Origin: Pseudomonadota bacterium
GTDB taxonomy: Bacteria > Pseudomonadota > Gammaproteobacteria > Burkholderiales > Thiobacillaceae
Length of the DNA: 64,000 nucleotides
Direction: 5' to 3'
Assembly (NCBI GenBank): GCA_021811235.1
Contig: JAJZPG010000005.1
Coordinates: forward strand, 62,001 to 126,000
The position numbers and the translations under genes are program-made. Each line of letters starts with the position of its first letter. Position 1 is the first letter of the stretch. The notes beneath the pieces are model-generated. The model worked only from the letters and a program-made list of their open reading frames with translations. It did not search any database and was not told where the DNA came from. Shown in pieces: positions 1 through 7,224 of the stretch.

Positions 1-73
1 TCTACAAACAAGTTAAGGGCTTGGGTACGGTTTCAGTCCGCCGAGCGGCGGTCATGACACGGAAGGAAGCATC

Positions 74-490
74 ATGAAAAACATCCATATCGAGGATCGG
101 GGCGGGCCCCTCGATTTTCAGCATGCAAGCATCGTGGCCAGGGAAGCCGCCCTCAAGGCCGAGATGCAGCAGCCCACCATCCTGTCCTGGCATCAGCGCA
201 GCAACCAGCACATGTCGCCGTACTACGACGGCGCCAACCCGGATTCGTGGTGGGAGAAATACGGCGAAGGCAACGGCGGCAGCCTGGAAGTGAGCGTGGG
301 TGACGAATTCGGATTCGTCATGATGGATGCACAGGGCTATGAAAGCCTGGGGCGGATGCCTCTGCGCAATCTGTCGGATGGGGCGGGCAACGAATACCTC
401 TGCTACACGCCCATCATTGGCACGGTGACCAACACGCCCAATTCCGAGGCGTGTACGGAACTGGACGGCTGGCTGGCGGACCAGTTCTGA
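74..490 (+). CDS. Hypothetical soluble protein, possibly AF1514-like
   Basis: This is a 138-residue ORF with an ATG start and a GGAAGGAAG Shine-Dalgarno-like stretch a few bases upstream. No signal peptide or membrane segment is visible. The middle carries aromatic and glycine-rich motifs (SWHQRS, WWEKYGEGNGG), and the C-terminus ends in a cysteine-containing segment (EACTELDGW). The N-terminal half (LDFQHA...ILSWHQRS) loosely recalls small AF1514-type proteins of unknown function, but I could not confirm that. It is convergent with minE, whose stop lies 15 bp away. No function is assigned. Confidence 0.7.
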   Translation: MKNIHIEDRGGPLDFQHASIVAREAALKAEMQQPTILSWHQRSNQHMSPYYDGANPDSWWEKYGEGNGGSLEVSVGDEFGFVMMDAQGYESLGRMPLRNLSDGAGNEYLCYTPIIGTVTNTPNSEACTELDGWLADQF

Positions 491-505
491 TCCGCCCGGG
501 GCGTG

Positions 506-760
506 TCAGCGCCCCTCGGGCAGCACGATGTTGACTTCCAGCACTTCGTAGTTGCCCTGCTTCTCGAGGCCGACCTTGATGTCGTCGGGGTTGACCGGGA
601 AGTATTTGGAAATCACCGCAACCAGATCCCGTTGCAGGTCGGGCAGGAAGTCCGGCCCGGACAGGCTCGCGCGCTCGTGCGCGATGATCAGTTGCAGGCG
701 CTCTTTGGCGACCGAGGCGGTGGGTTTCTTTTCGCCGAAAATGAGGGAGAGCCAGGACAT
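506..760 (-). CDS. minE: Cell division topological specificity factor MinE
   Basis: 84 residues, the normal MinE length. The N-terminal amphipathic/anti-MinCD segment ([30 protein letters not shown]) matches the family, followed by the topological-specificity domain ([19 protein letters not shown]). MinE displaces MinCD from mid-cell by stimulating MinD ATPase. It is the last gene of a minC-minD-minE unit on the minus strand, with 1 bp between the minD stop and the minE start, so translational coupling is likely. Confidence 0.97.
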   Translation of the reverse strand: MSWLSLIFGEKKPTASVAKERLQLIIAHERASLSGPDFLPDLQRDLVAVISKYFPVNPDDIKVGLEKQGNYEVLEVNIVLPEGR

Positions 761-761
761 C

Positions 762-1577
762 TCACTTGCCTCCGAACAGTCGCTTGATCAGGCCCGGCTT
801 TTCGTAATCGACGAAGCGCAGCGGGTGTTCCTCGCCGAGGAAACGGCCGATCGCGTCCAGGTAGGCGTCGGCGACCGGCGTGTCTTTCTGCAGAATCGCC
901 GGGATGCCCTGGTTGGACGCGTGCAGCACGGCCTCGGATTCGGGGATGACGCCCAAGAGCGGAATCCGCAGCAGTTCCTGGATGTCGGTATAGGTCAGCA
1001 TCTCGCCTTCGTGCGCGCGCTTCGGCGAATAGCGGGTGACCAGCAGGTGCTCCTTGACCGGCTCGCGGCCTTCGATGGCGCGCCGGCTCTTCGACTGGAT
1101 GATGCCGAGGATGCGGTCGGAATCGCGCACCGACGACACTTCCGGGTTGGTGACGACGATGGCCTGGTCGGCGAAGGTGAGCGCCATCACCGCGCCGTGC
1201 TCGATGCCGGCGGGCGAATCGCAGACGATGTAGTCAAAGCCCTGGTGTTCCAGCTCCTTCAGCACCTTCTCCACGCCTTCCTCGGTGAGCGCGTCCTTGT
1301 CGCGCGTCTGCGAGGCGGGCAGCACGAACAGGTTCTCGGTGTTCTTGTCCTTGATCAGCGCCTGGTGCAGGTTGGCGTCGCCCTGGATGACGTTGACGAA
1401 GTCGTACACCACGCGGCGCTCGCAGCCCATGATGAGGTCGAGGTTCCTGAGGCCGACGTCGAAGTCGATCACGGCCGTTTTATAGCCGCGCATGGCGAGG
1501 CCGGTGGCGATCGAGGCGCTGGTGGTGGTTTTGCCGACGCCGCCCTTGCCGGAGGTGACAGTGATGATGGTGGCCAC
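762..1577 (-). CDS. minD: Septum site-determining ATPase MinD
   Basis: 271 residues. The deviant Walker A motif of the ParA/MinD family (GKGGVGKTT) lies at residues 10-18, followed by [10 protein letters not shown] (switch I/Walker A' region) and CDSPAGIE (Walker B/DxxAG). The C-terminus (LIKRLFGGK) is a basic amphipathic membrane-targeting helix, as expected for MinD. It binds the membrane as an ATP dimer, recruits MinC and oscillates with MinE. It lies in the middle of minCDE, 20 bp downstream of minC. Confidence 0.98.
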   Translation of the reverse strand: MATIITVTSGKGGVGKTTTSASIATGLAMRGYKTAVIDFDVGLRNLDLIMGCERRVVYDFVNVIQGDANLHQALIKDKNTENLFVLPASQTRDKDALTEEGVEKVLKELEHQGFDYIVCDSPAGIEHGAVMALTFADQAIVVTNPEVSSVRDSDRILGIIQSKSRRAIEGREPVKEHLLVTRYSPKRAHEGEMLTYTDIQELLRIPLLGVIPESEAVLHASNQGIPAILQKDTPVADAYLDAIGRFLGEEHPLRFVDYEKPGLIKRLFGGK

Positions 1578-1597
1578 AAAGCTTCCTTTTTGGAGGG

Positions 1598-2344
1598 TTA
1601 GAGAGGTTCGATGACGAGCTGGCTGGCGTCGGCCAGGCGGATCTGCGCGGGCTTCTTCGCCACGGCGGCATCCGGAGCGGATTCGAAGGTGCGGTACACG
1701 CCGGCGATCGACACCAGTTCGGCTTCCAGTTGCGTGGTGAAGATGCGCGCCGAGGTGTCGCCGCGCGCACCGGCGAGCGCCCGCCCCTTGAGCGGCGCAT
1801 AGACGTGGATGCTGCCGTCGGCGATCACCTCGGCGCCAGGGTTGACCGCGGCCAGCACGACGATGTCGCCGCCTGCCGCGTACACCCGCTGGCCCGAGCG
1901 CAGGGGCTTGTCGATGATGCGGGTGGACACGGCGGCCGGCATCGCGGGCGCCTGCTCGGGCTCGGGTTGCGGCTCGGCCATCGGTTCGGGCGCCGGCTGG
2001 GTGGACGTGGCCGCTACATCGTTCAGCACCAGCAGGCCCGCCAGCCGTGCGCTAGCGGCCAGCGCGGCCGATGCGTTCTGCACCGCGAACGGATTCAGCC
2101 CGCGGCTCCTCAGTTCCCGGGCGAGCCAGGTCCAGTCGGGCGGCGCCGCATCGGCCGGCAGGCGGCCGCACTCGAACACGGCCGCCTCGCCGCCGAAGAA
2201 GTCCGGCGTCGCGGCGAACAGCGTGGAGAGGTGGGTGTTCAGCGCAGCGTGCTCGGCGCTGTTGAGGATGATCTGTATCCCGGCGAAACGCGTGGTCTTC
2301 AGTTCCAGCGCGGGCGCGGGGCGGGGCTCACGTCGGCGCGGCAT
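1598..2344 (-). CDS. minC: Septum site-determining protein MinC
   Basis: 248 residues. The N-terminal domain (about 15-110) would inhibit FtsZ. A Pro/Glu/Ala-rich linker (QPAPEPMAEPQPEPEQAP) leads to the C-terminal right-handed beta-helix domain (about 140-240) with the typical SGQRVYAAGGDIVVLAAVNPGAEV and HVYAPLKGRALAGARG signatures that bind MinD. It is the first gene of minCDE. The start ATG is not preceded by a strong ribosome-binding site. The linker is slightly longer than in the enteric protein. Confidence 0.96.
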   Translation of the reverse strand: MPRRREPRPAPALELKTTRFAGIQIILNSAEHAALNTHLSTLFAATPDFFGGEAAVFECGRLPADAAPPDWTWLARELRSRGLNPFAVQNASAALAASARLAGLLVLNDVAATSTQPAPEPMAEPQPEPEQAPAMPAAVSTRIIDKPLRSGQRVYAAGGDIVVLAAVNPGAEVIADGSIHVYAPLKGRALAGARGDTSARIFTTQLEAELVSIAGVYRTFESAPDAAVAKKPAQIRLADASQLVIEPL

Positions 2345-2419
2345 GGCGGGCAGGGCGGGTGGAATTCACTAAACAGGCACATCGAAGGCAACGCCGAGAG
2401 TCTAGCCGTACCTGTATGA

Positions 2420-2441
2420 CGGGGCAAGGCGCCTTGCCCCG
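2420..2441. terminator. Perfect palindrome downstream of the nitrate ATPase gene
   Basis: CGGGGCAAGG and its reverse complement abut with almost no loop, 11 bp beyond the stop of the ABC ATPase gene on the minus strand. There is no T tract on either side. It could stabilise the 3' end of the nrt transcript or serve as a weak terminator separating it from minCDE. Confidence 0.4.
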
Positions 2442-2451
2442 CATGCGTCGT

Positions 2452-3249
2452 TCAGGCCGCCTCTTTCGGCCGCATCTGGCGGCTGTAGAGGAATTCCAGC
2501 ACCTGGCTGCGCAGGTCGTGATAGTGCGCGTCGTGCGCCAGCGCCAGGCGGTCGCGCGGGCGCGGCAGGTCGACGCTGAGGATTTCGCCGATGGTGGCGG
2601 CCGGGCCATTGGTCATCATCACGATGCGGTCGGACAGCAGCACCGCCTCGTCGACGTCGTGCGTCACCATGATGACCGTGCTCTTGGTCGCGGCGACGAT
2701 CTTCATCAGTTCGTCCTGCAGGTGGGCCCGGGTCAGCGCGTCGAGCGCGCCGAAGGGTTCGTCCATCAGCAGCACTTTCGGCTCCATCGCCAGCGCGCGG
2801 GCGATGCCGACGCGCTGCTTCATGCCGCCGGAGATTTCGCCCGGCAGCTTGTTGGCGGCGTGGGTAAGGCCGACGAGGTTGAGCGCGGCGCTGGTGCGCG
2901 CCTTCAGTTGAGCCTTGGTCTCGCTGCCGCCGAACACTTTTTCCACGGCAAGATGGACATTCTCGAACGCGGTGAGCCAGGGCAGCAGCGAATGGTTCTG
3001 GAACACCACCGCGCGCTCGGGACCGGGGCCCTTGATCTCCTTGTTGGCCAGCAGCAGCACGCCGTCGGTGGCGTCGATCAGACCGGCCACCAGATTGAGC
3101 AGGGTCGACTTGCCGCAGCCGGAGTGGCCGATCAGCGCGATGAACTCACCCTGCTCGACATTGAGGGTGATGTCGGTGAGCGCGGTGAACTTGCCTTTCT
3201 TGGTGTTGAACACCATGCCGGCATTTTCGATCTGGACGTAGCTTTGCAT
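2452..3249 (-). CDS. nrtD: Nitrate ABC transporter ATP-binding protein
   Basis: 265 residues, a single ABC domain of the nitrate/sulfonate/taurine import family. Walker A is GHSGCGKST, the signature is ISGGMKQRV, and Walker B is VLLMDEPFGALD followed by the H-loop (THDVDEA). The C-terminal tail (HDLRSQVLEFLYSRQMRPK) is typical of NrtD/TauB-like proteins. It lacks the extra substrate-binding domain of cyanobacterial NrtC, hence the symbol nrtD. It is the last gene of the nrtA-globin-nrtB-ATPase operon. An AAGGAGT ribosome-binding site precedes the ATG. An inverted-repeat element fills the gap to nrtB. Confidence 0.9.
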   Translation of the reverse strand: MQSYVQIENAGMVFNTKKGKFTALTDITLNVEQGEFIALIGHSGCGKSTLLNLVAGLIDATDGVLLLANKEIKGPGPERAVVFQNHSLLPWLTAFENVHLAVEKVFGGSETKAQLKARTSAALNLVGLTHAANKLPGEISGGMKQRVGIARALAMEPKVLLMDEPFGALDALTRAHLQDELMKIVAATKSTVIMVTHDVDEAVLLSDRIVMMTNGPAATIGEILSVDLPRPRDRLALAHDAHYHDLRSQVLEFLYSRQMRPKEAA

Positions 3250-3265
3250 GTGTGACTCCTTGTGG

Positions 3266-3354
3266 AGGATTTAGGGGCTGGGATTTAGGATTTAGGGGTG
3301 GTGCGGCTTCGCCGCGCCACGTCCCCTAATTCCTAGCCCCTAGCTCCTAGCCCC
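3266..3354. repeat. Inverted tandem-repeat element (TTAGGGG/CCCCTAA arms) between nrtB and the ATPase gene
   Basis: The left arm consists of repeats of the type GGATTTAGGGGCT and the right arm of CCCCTAATTCCTAGCCCCTAG. Between them is a GC-rich hairpin (GTGGTGCGGC, loop TTC, GCCGCGCCAC). The element begins next to the ATPase ribosome-binding site and ends exactly at the nrtB stop codon, so it fills the intergenic space. The same arm vocabulary recurs at 44812-44924. Confidence 0.85.
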
Positions 3355-4269
3355 TCATTCATACGAGAACCGTTTGGCCAGCAGCATCAGCGCCTGCTCA
3401 AGCAGCAGCCCGACGATGCCGACGACGAAGATGGCGATGATGATGTGGGCGACGTTGAGGTTGTTCCATTCGTCCCATACCCAGAAGCCGATGCCGACGC
3501 CGCCGGTGAGCATTTCGGCAGCGACGATCACCAGCCAGGCCACGCCGATCGACAGGCGCACGCCGGTCAGCACGTAGGGCAGCACTGCCGGGAACAGGAT
3601 CTTGGTGAACACCTTGAACTCCGACAGGTTGAGCACGCGCGCGACGTTCATGTAGTCCTGCGGGATGCGTTGCACGCCGGCGGCGGTGTTCAACACCATC
3701 GGCCAGATGCTGGAGATGAAGATCACCCAGATCGACGCCGGCTCGGCCTTCTGCAGCACCAGGAGGCCGATCGGCAGCCAGGCCAGCGGCGACACCGGAC
3801 GCAGGATGCTGATGATGGGCGACAGCATCTGGTTGAGGAACTGGAAGCGCCCGATCATGAAGCCGAGCGGAATTCCCACCACCGCCGCGGCACCGAAACC
3901 GAGGCCGACGCGGTACAGCGAGTTGAGGATGTTCCAGCCGATGCCCTGATCGTTGGGGCCGTTGTTGTAGAAGGGATCGGAAAACAGCTCGACCGCGGCA
4001 GCCCAGGTTTCGGATGGACCGGGAATGGATTTTCCGCTGTTGGCAACCAGCGCCCACAGGGCGATGAACAGCAGGATGCCGAGCAGCGGCGGGATCAGAC
4101 CCTTGAAGAGATTCACCGTGCCTTCGACGAGACGCTTGCCCGACTCGGTTTCGAAGTAGGGCGTGCGGCGGGCGGGAGCCGCTGCCGCAGATATTTTGGT
4201 GGTCGGGGCGATATCCTCGCCCGATAGGATTTCGCTCAAATTTTCGGTTGTTGCATTGACTGCGCTCAT
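3355..4269 (-). CDS. nrtB: Nitrate ABC transporter permease
   Basis: 304 residues with about six hydrophobic segments. The first is near residues 58-75 (LLGILLFIALWALV). The EAA-type permease motif (MNVARVLNLSEFKVFTKILFPAVLPYVLTG) lies around 205-235, as in NrtB/SsuC permeases. The C-terminal end (LEQALMLLAKRFSYEW-like) is also typical. It forms the membrane channel for nitrate or nitrite import with NrtA and the ATPase. The gene lies 58 bp downstream of the globin gene. The stop codon directly abuts the repeat element at 3266-3354. Confidence 0.93.
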   Translation of the reverse strand: MSAVNATTENLSEILSGEDIAPTTKISAAAAPARRTPYFETESGKRLVEGTVNLFKGLIPPLLGILLFIALWALVANSGKSIPGPSETWAAAVELFSDPFYNNGPNDQGIGWNILNSLYRVGLGFGAAAVVGIPLGFMIGRFQFLNQMLSPIISILRPVSPLAWLPIGLLVLQKAEPASIWVIFISSIWPMVLNTAAGVQRIPQDYMNVARVLNLSEFKVFTKILFPAVLPYVLTGVRLSIGVAWLVIVAAEMLTGGVGIGFWVWDEWNNLNVAHIIIAIFVVGIVGLLLEQALMLLAKRFSYE

Positions 4270-4327
4270 ATCGCACTCCTGAATGTTGACGACGCCCGTC
4301 GGCCGCCCGCGGCGGGCGGCCGGGCTT

Positions 4328-4741
4328 TCATGCCGAGGCGTAGGCAGCCCGTTTCATGGCGGAAGCCAGGGTGGTATAGGTCTCCAGCCAGGCCGCCTGG
4401 ACCGCCGGGGTGAACTGTTCGCCCAGGCCCTTGCCCAGGGTCCAGATCAGTGCGCTGCCCACGGTGTCGTAGTGCGCTTCCGTCACGCCGTAAGCGACGT
4501 GGCGGCGCCCCATGTCCTCGACCGCCCCCAGAATGGGGCCGAGATTGTCGAGGCTGTTGACGGCCGTATTGATGATCGCCATCAGCTTGCGTCCCTGCTC
4601 GGCCATGTCGCCCTTGAACAGGGCGCGCAGCGAGGGGTCGAGTTCGAACAGCCGGCCGTAGAACAGCTGCGCCGCAGTGTCCTGGATCGGCAGCACCAGC
4701 TGCCAGCTGCTTTTCACCAGTGCAATCTTGTCGGGATTCAT
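4328..4741 (-). CDS. Single-domain globin (flavohemoglobin-type heme domain)
   Basis: 137 residues starting at MNPDKIALVKSSW, chosen because an AGGGA ribosome-binding site precedes this ATG and the preceding in-frame sequence lies within nrtA. It aligns by eye with Vitreoscilla hemoglobin and flavohemoglobin N-domains. These show an FYGRLFELDPSLRALF block (B/C helices with Tyr), the proximal His in GRRHVAYGV, and AHYDTVGSALIWTL. There is no reductase domain. It sits between nrtA and nrtB with a 17-bp gap to nrtA, so it is probably co-expressed with nitrate uptake. A role in nitric-oxide or oxygen handling during nitrate assimilation is inference. Confidence 0.85.
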   Translation of the reverse strand: MNPDKIALVKSSWQLVLPIQDTAAQLFYGRLFELDPSLRALFKGDMAEQGRKLMAIINTAVNSLDNLGPILGAVEDMGRRHVAYGVTEAHYDTVGSALIWTLGKGLGEQFTPAVQAAWLETYTTLASAMKRAAYASA

Positions 4742-4758
4742 GATCGTTTTCCCTGCAA

Positions 4759-6030
4759 TCAGGCCTTGATCTTGAAGCTGTCGGCGTAGGCCTTGGGGTT
4801 CTTGCCGTCCCACACGACGCCGTCGATCAGCTTGGAGGTGCGCATGTCCGACTTCGGCAGCGGCGTCTTGGTCATCGCGGCGGCGGCCTTGTAGACGTCG
4901 ATGCGATTGACCTTCTTCGCCACGGCCAGATAGTCCGGATGCTCCTTCAGCAGGCCCCAGCGCTTGTGCTGGGTGAGGAACCACATGCCGTCCGACAGGT
5001 AGGGGAAGCTGACCTGTCCGCCGTTGTAGAACTTCATGTAGTTGGGGTCGGCCCACTTCTTGCCGTTGCCGTTGTTGTACTGCCCGAGCATGCGGTCCTC
5101 GATCGAGTCGAAGTCGGTGTTGACATAGGACTTGGCCGCGATGACCTTGGCGACCTCGGAACGGTTCTTCATGTCGTCGATGTACTTCGACGCGTCGAGG
5201 ATCGCCGCCACCATGGCGCGCGCGGTGTTGGGATATTTATGGACGAATTCGGCGGTGGTGCCGAGCACCTTCTCCGGGTGATCCTTCCAGATATCCTGGG
5301 TAGTGACGGCGGTGAAGCCGATGTTGTCGCGGATCGCCCGTGCGCCCCACGGTTCGCCCACGCAGAAGCCGTCCATGTTGCCGACCCGCATGTTGGCGAC
5401 CATCTGCGGCGGCGGCACCACGATGTTCTTGACGTCGCGGAAGGGATCGATGCCGTAGGCCGCCAGCCAGTAATACAGCCACATCGCGTGGGTGCCGGTG
5501 GGAAAGGTCTGGGCGAAGGTGTATTCGCGCGGCTCGGCTTTCACCAGCTTGGCGAGGCTGGCGCCGTCGACCGCGCCTTTTTCCTTCAGCTGGTTCGACA
5601 GCGTGATCGCCTGGCCGTTGTTGTTGATGGTGGCGAGTACGGCCATGTCCTTCTTCGGCCCGCCGATGCCGAGCTGCACGCCGTAGATCAGTCCGTACAG
5701 CACGTGCGAGGCGTCGAGTTCGCCGTTGACCAGCTTGTCGCGCACCGCGGCCCAGGAGGCTTCCTTGCTGGGCGTGATGGTGAGGCCGTATTTCTTGTCG
5801 AAGCCCTTCACCGAGGCCATCACCACCGAGGCGCAGTCGGTCAGCGGGATGAAGCCGATGGTGAGATTGGGTTTCTCGGGGGCATCGGAGCCGGCGGCCC
5901 AGGCACCCTGGCGCACGCCAGGGGGAACGAGCGCCATCAGCGCGGCGGCAACGGAAAGTCCGGTGGTCTTTTTCATGAAATCACGCTTGCTCTGATCCTG
6001 TACGAGGGGCTTGTCCTGGGTGTCGCTCAC
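4759..6030 (-). CDS. nrtA: Nitrate ABC transporter substrate-binding protein, Tat-exported
   Basis: 423 residues with a GTG start preceded by GGAGA. The N-terminus has a twin-arginine-like signal (SKRDFMKK followed by a hydrophobic stretch and a cut near QGAWA). The mature protein has NrtA features: IGFIPLTDCASVVMA, the FPTGTHAMWLYYWLAA block, and VGEPWGARA. It captures nitrate or nitrite in the periplasm and delivers it to NrtB. The related cytosolic sensor NasS lacks a signal peptide, so this copy is more likely the transporter subunit. It is the first gene of the operon, downstream of the ANTAR-type leader. Confidence 0.93.
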   Translation of the reverse strand: MSDTQDKPLVQDQSKRDFMKKTTGLSVAAALMALVPPGVRQGAWAAGSDAPEKPNLTIGFIPLTDCASVVMASVKGFDKKYGLTITPSKEASWAAVRDKLVNGELDASHVLYGLIYGVQLGIGGPKKDMAVLATINNNGQAITLSNQLKEKGAVDGASLAKLVKAEPREYTFAQTFPTGTHAMWLYYWLAAYGIDPFRDVKNIVVPPPQMVANMRVGNMDGFCVGEPWGARAIRDNIGFTAVTTQDIWKDHPEKVLGTTAEFVHKYPNTARAMVAAILDASKYIDDMKNRSEVAKVIAAKSYVNTDFDSIEDRMLGQYNNGNGKKWADPNYMKFYNGGQVSFPYLSDGMWFLTQHKRWGLLKEHPDYLAVAKKVNRIDVYKAAAAMTKTPLPKSDMRTSKLIDGVVWDGKNPKAYADSFKIKA

Positions 6031-6043
6031 GGTGTGTTCTCCA

Positions 6044-6079
6044 AATAAAAAAGGCGTCGCCTTCAGGGCGGACGCCTTT
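6044..6079 (-). terminator. Intrinsic terminator (attenuator) in the nrt leader
   Basis: Read on the minus strand, AAAGGCGTC pairs with GACGCCTTT and is followed by a run of six T residues, about 14 nt before the GTG start of nrtA. Its 5' arm is also the loop and 3' stem of the hexaloop hairpin at 6069-6084, so the two structures exclude each other. Confidence 0.85.
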
Positions 6080-6084
6080 GTCCA
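6069..6084 (-). promoter_or_regulatory. ANTAR-type hairpin P2 (antiterminator)
   Basis: On the minus strand, UGGAC and GUCCG form a 5-bp stem around the hexaloop AAAGGC, which has A at position 1 and G at position 4. These are the two conserved loop bases of ANTAR target RNAs. Formation of this hairpin would consume the left arm of the terminator at 6044-6079. Confidence 0.75.
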
Positions 6085-6113
6085 GTTACGAAAGAATTGA
6101 CGGTCACGCTGAA

Positions 6114-6131
6114 AGCCACATCGTTGCGACT
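6114..6131 (-). promoter_or_regulatory. ANTAR-type hairpin P1
   Basis: On the minus strand, AGUCGC and GUGGCU form a 6-bp stem (two G-U pairs) around the hexaloop AACGAU, again with A1 and G4. It starts about five bases after the predicted transcription start. Together with P2 (29-nt linker) it forms the two-hairpin motif recognised by ANTAR-domain antiterminators. Confidence 0.72.
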
Positions 6132-6146
6132 GTTCAGTTCGGATTT

Positions 6147-6162
6147 AGCAACCGCTGTGCCA
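6147..6162 (-). promoter_or_regulatory. Sigma-54 promoter of the nrt operon
   Basis: On the minus strand, TGGCAC-AGCGG-TTGCT matches the -24/-12 consensus TGGCAC-N5-TTGC exactly. Transcription would start near 6136, giving a leader of about 105 nt before nrtA. Confidence 0.8.
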
Positions 6163-6238
6163 GCTATGCCAACGCCTTGTTTTACATGGATTTGGCTGAA
6201 ATCCGGGCGGGCGTTGCGGTTGTTCTGTCGCGTCGCGG

Positions 6239-6255
6239 CGCACCCATGCGGTGCA
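6239..6255. promoter_or_regulatory. NtrC-like enhancer site
   Basis: GCACC-N5-GGTGC followed by A fits the NtrC consensus TGCACC-N5-GGTGCA with one outer mismatch. It lies about 80-90 bp upstream of the sigma-54 promoter. A second, weaker half site (TGCACC) occurs at 6270-6275, overlapping the space just before the nasT-like stop codon. This implies nitrogen-status control. Confidence 0.65.
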
Positions 6256-6292
6256 TGTTTTCGCTGCCATGCACCAATCGGGGCGGAAACGA

Positions 6293-6874
6293 TCAGGCCG
6301 GCGGTTTCTGCAGAATCTGCCGCGCGATGTCCGCCAGCTTCAGGCCGCGGTCCATCGCTGCGCGCCGCATCTCGCGATACACCTCGGGCTCCGACGCGCC
6401 GGTCTGCTTGATCAGCAACGCCTTGGCCTGGTCGATCAGCTTGCGCTCGGAGAGTTCGAGGCGCGTCTGTTCCAGCTGGTCGTGCAGCGCCTGGAAGGCC
6501 TCGAAGCGCGACACCGCCACGTCGAGGATCGGACGGAGGCGCGCCGGGTCGAGCCCGTCGACCACGTAGGACGTCACCCCCGCTTGCGTGGCCGCGCGGA
6601 TCGACTCCGGACTGCCGTCGCCGGTGAACATCACGATCGGGCGCGGACAGTCCTGATTCACCACGCAGATATGCTCCAGCGTGTCGCGATCGGGCGAGTC
6701 CTGCGCGATGATCACCACGTCCGGGCGCAGCGCCTGAATCTGGGCGTCCAGGCTGCGTGCCGAATTGAAGGTGGCCGCGACCACGCAGCCCGCCGCCTCC
6801 AGCGCGGGCACCAGCATCGCCAGCCGTTCCGGCTGGTTCTCAACGATCAGTACGCGCATGTGTTTGTGTTCCAT
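6293..6874 (-). CDS. nasT: ANTAR-domain transcription antiterminator, NasT-like response regulator
   Basis: 193 residues from MEHKHMRVLIVEN (a start at 6859, MRVLIVEN, is equally possible). The N-terminal receiver-like domain (about 5-120) keeps VLIVEN but has VIIAQDSPDRD where a standard receiver has its phosphoacceptor region. A coiled segment (LHDQLEQTRLELSERKLIDQAKALL) leads into the ANTAR helices, which carry the conserved AKALLIKQTGASEPEVYREMRRAAMDRGLKLADIARQIL. The family binds two-hairpin leader RNA and prevents termination. The gene lies just upstream of the nrt leader, which carries matching hairpins. Nitrate-responsive control through a NasS-type partner is known for the family, but no separate nasS is visible here. 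Confidence 0.9.
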   Translation of the reverse strand: MEHKHMRVLIVENQPERLAMLVPALEAAGCVVAATFNSARSLDAQIQALRPDVVIIAQDSPDRDTLEHICVVNQDCPRPIVMFTGDGSPESIRAATQAGVTSYVVDGLDPARLRPILDVAVSRFEAFQALHDQLEQTRLELSERKLIDQAKALLIKQTGASEPEVYREMRRAAMDRGLKLADIARQILQKPPA

Positions 6875-6881
6875 CTTCCTC

Positions 6882-6908
6882 AAAAAAAGCGGCCTCCGCA
6901 GAGGCCGC
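6882..6908 (-). terminator. Intrinsic terminator (attenuator) in the nasT leader
   Basis: On the minus strand, GCGGCCTC, loop TGCG, GAGGCCGC is followed by seven T residues and then GAGGAAG just before the nasT start. It lies downstream of the sigma-54-like promoter at 6970-6985. It is therefore a leader attenuator and not the end of fccAB, which has its own terminator at 7127-7164. Confidence 0.75.
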
Positions 6909-6932
6909 AATATCGGAGGAGACTGCCTGAGC

Positions 6933-6949
6933 AACCTGGCCTTACGGTT
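6933..6949 (-). promoter_or_regulatory. Possible ANTAR-type hexaloop hairpin in the nasT leader
   Basis: On the minus strand, AACC-G-U pairs with A-GGUU (one bulged G) around the hexaloop AAGGCC, which has A1 and G4. No second hairpin overlapping the terminator was found, so autoregulation by the ANTAR protein is only suggested. Confidence 0.35.
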
Positions 6950-6969
6950 TGGATACTCAAACAGGATAT

Positions 6970-6985
6970 AGCAGGGGGCGTGCCA
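6970..6985 (-). promoter_or_regulatory. Sigma-54-type promoter of nasT
   Basis: On the minus strand, TGGCACG-CCCC-CTGCT differs from the -24/-12 consensus at one -12 base. The predicted start near 6959 gives an 85-nt leader containing the terminator at 6882-6908. Confidence 0.6.
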
Positions 6986-7126
6986 GATTGGAGAGTGATT
7001 AATTATCAAATGTTTATGAGATTTTGTCGCGTGCGCGTAGCGGGGCGGAATGAACGGTTGTGGTGCATGGGGAGGAAAAACGGGGTCAAAACGGGGCGCC
7101 GTACGACGCTCGCCCGACGGCGGCGG

Positions 7127-7164
7127 AAAAAAATACGGCCGAACCGGATGCCCGGCCGGCCGTA
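7127..7164 (-). terminator. Intrinsic terminator of fccAB
   Basis: On the minus strand, TACGGCCG pairs with CGGCCGTA across a 15-nt GC-rich loop and is followed by seven T residues, about 60 bp after the fccB stop codon. Confidence 0.85.
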
Positions 7165-7224
7165 CCAGGGTGCCACTTGTTGCGGGGGCGCTTGCCGTTC
7201 CGCGTCCGGGGTGGAAGCGCCTTC

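Noticed and set aside
6251-6275. Inverted repeat GGTGCAT...ATGCACC in the nrt upstream region
   Set aside because: The half-sites are in the wrong order for NtrC (GTGC first). It is better explained as two overlapping NtrC-type half sites, one full (6239-6255) and one weak.
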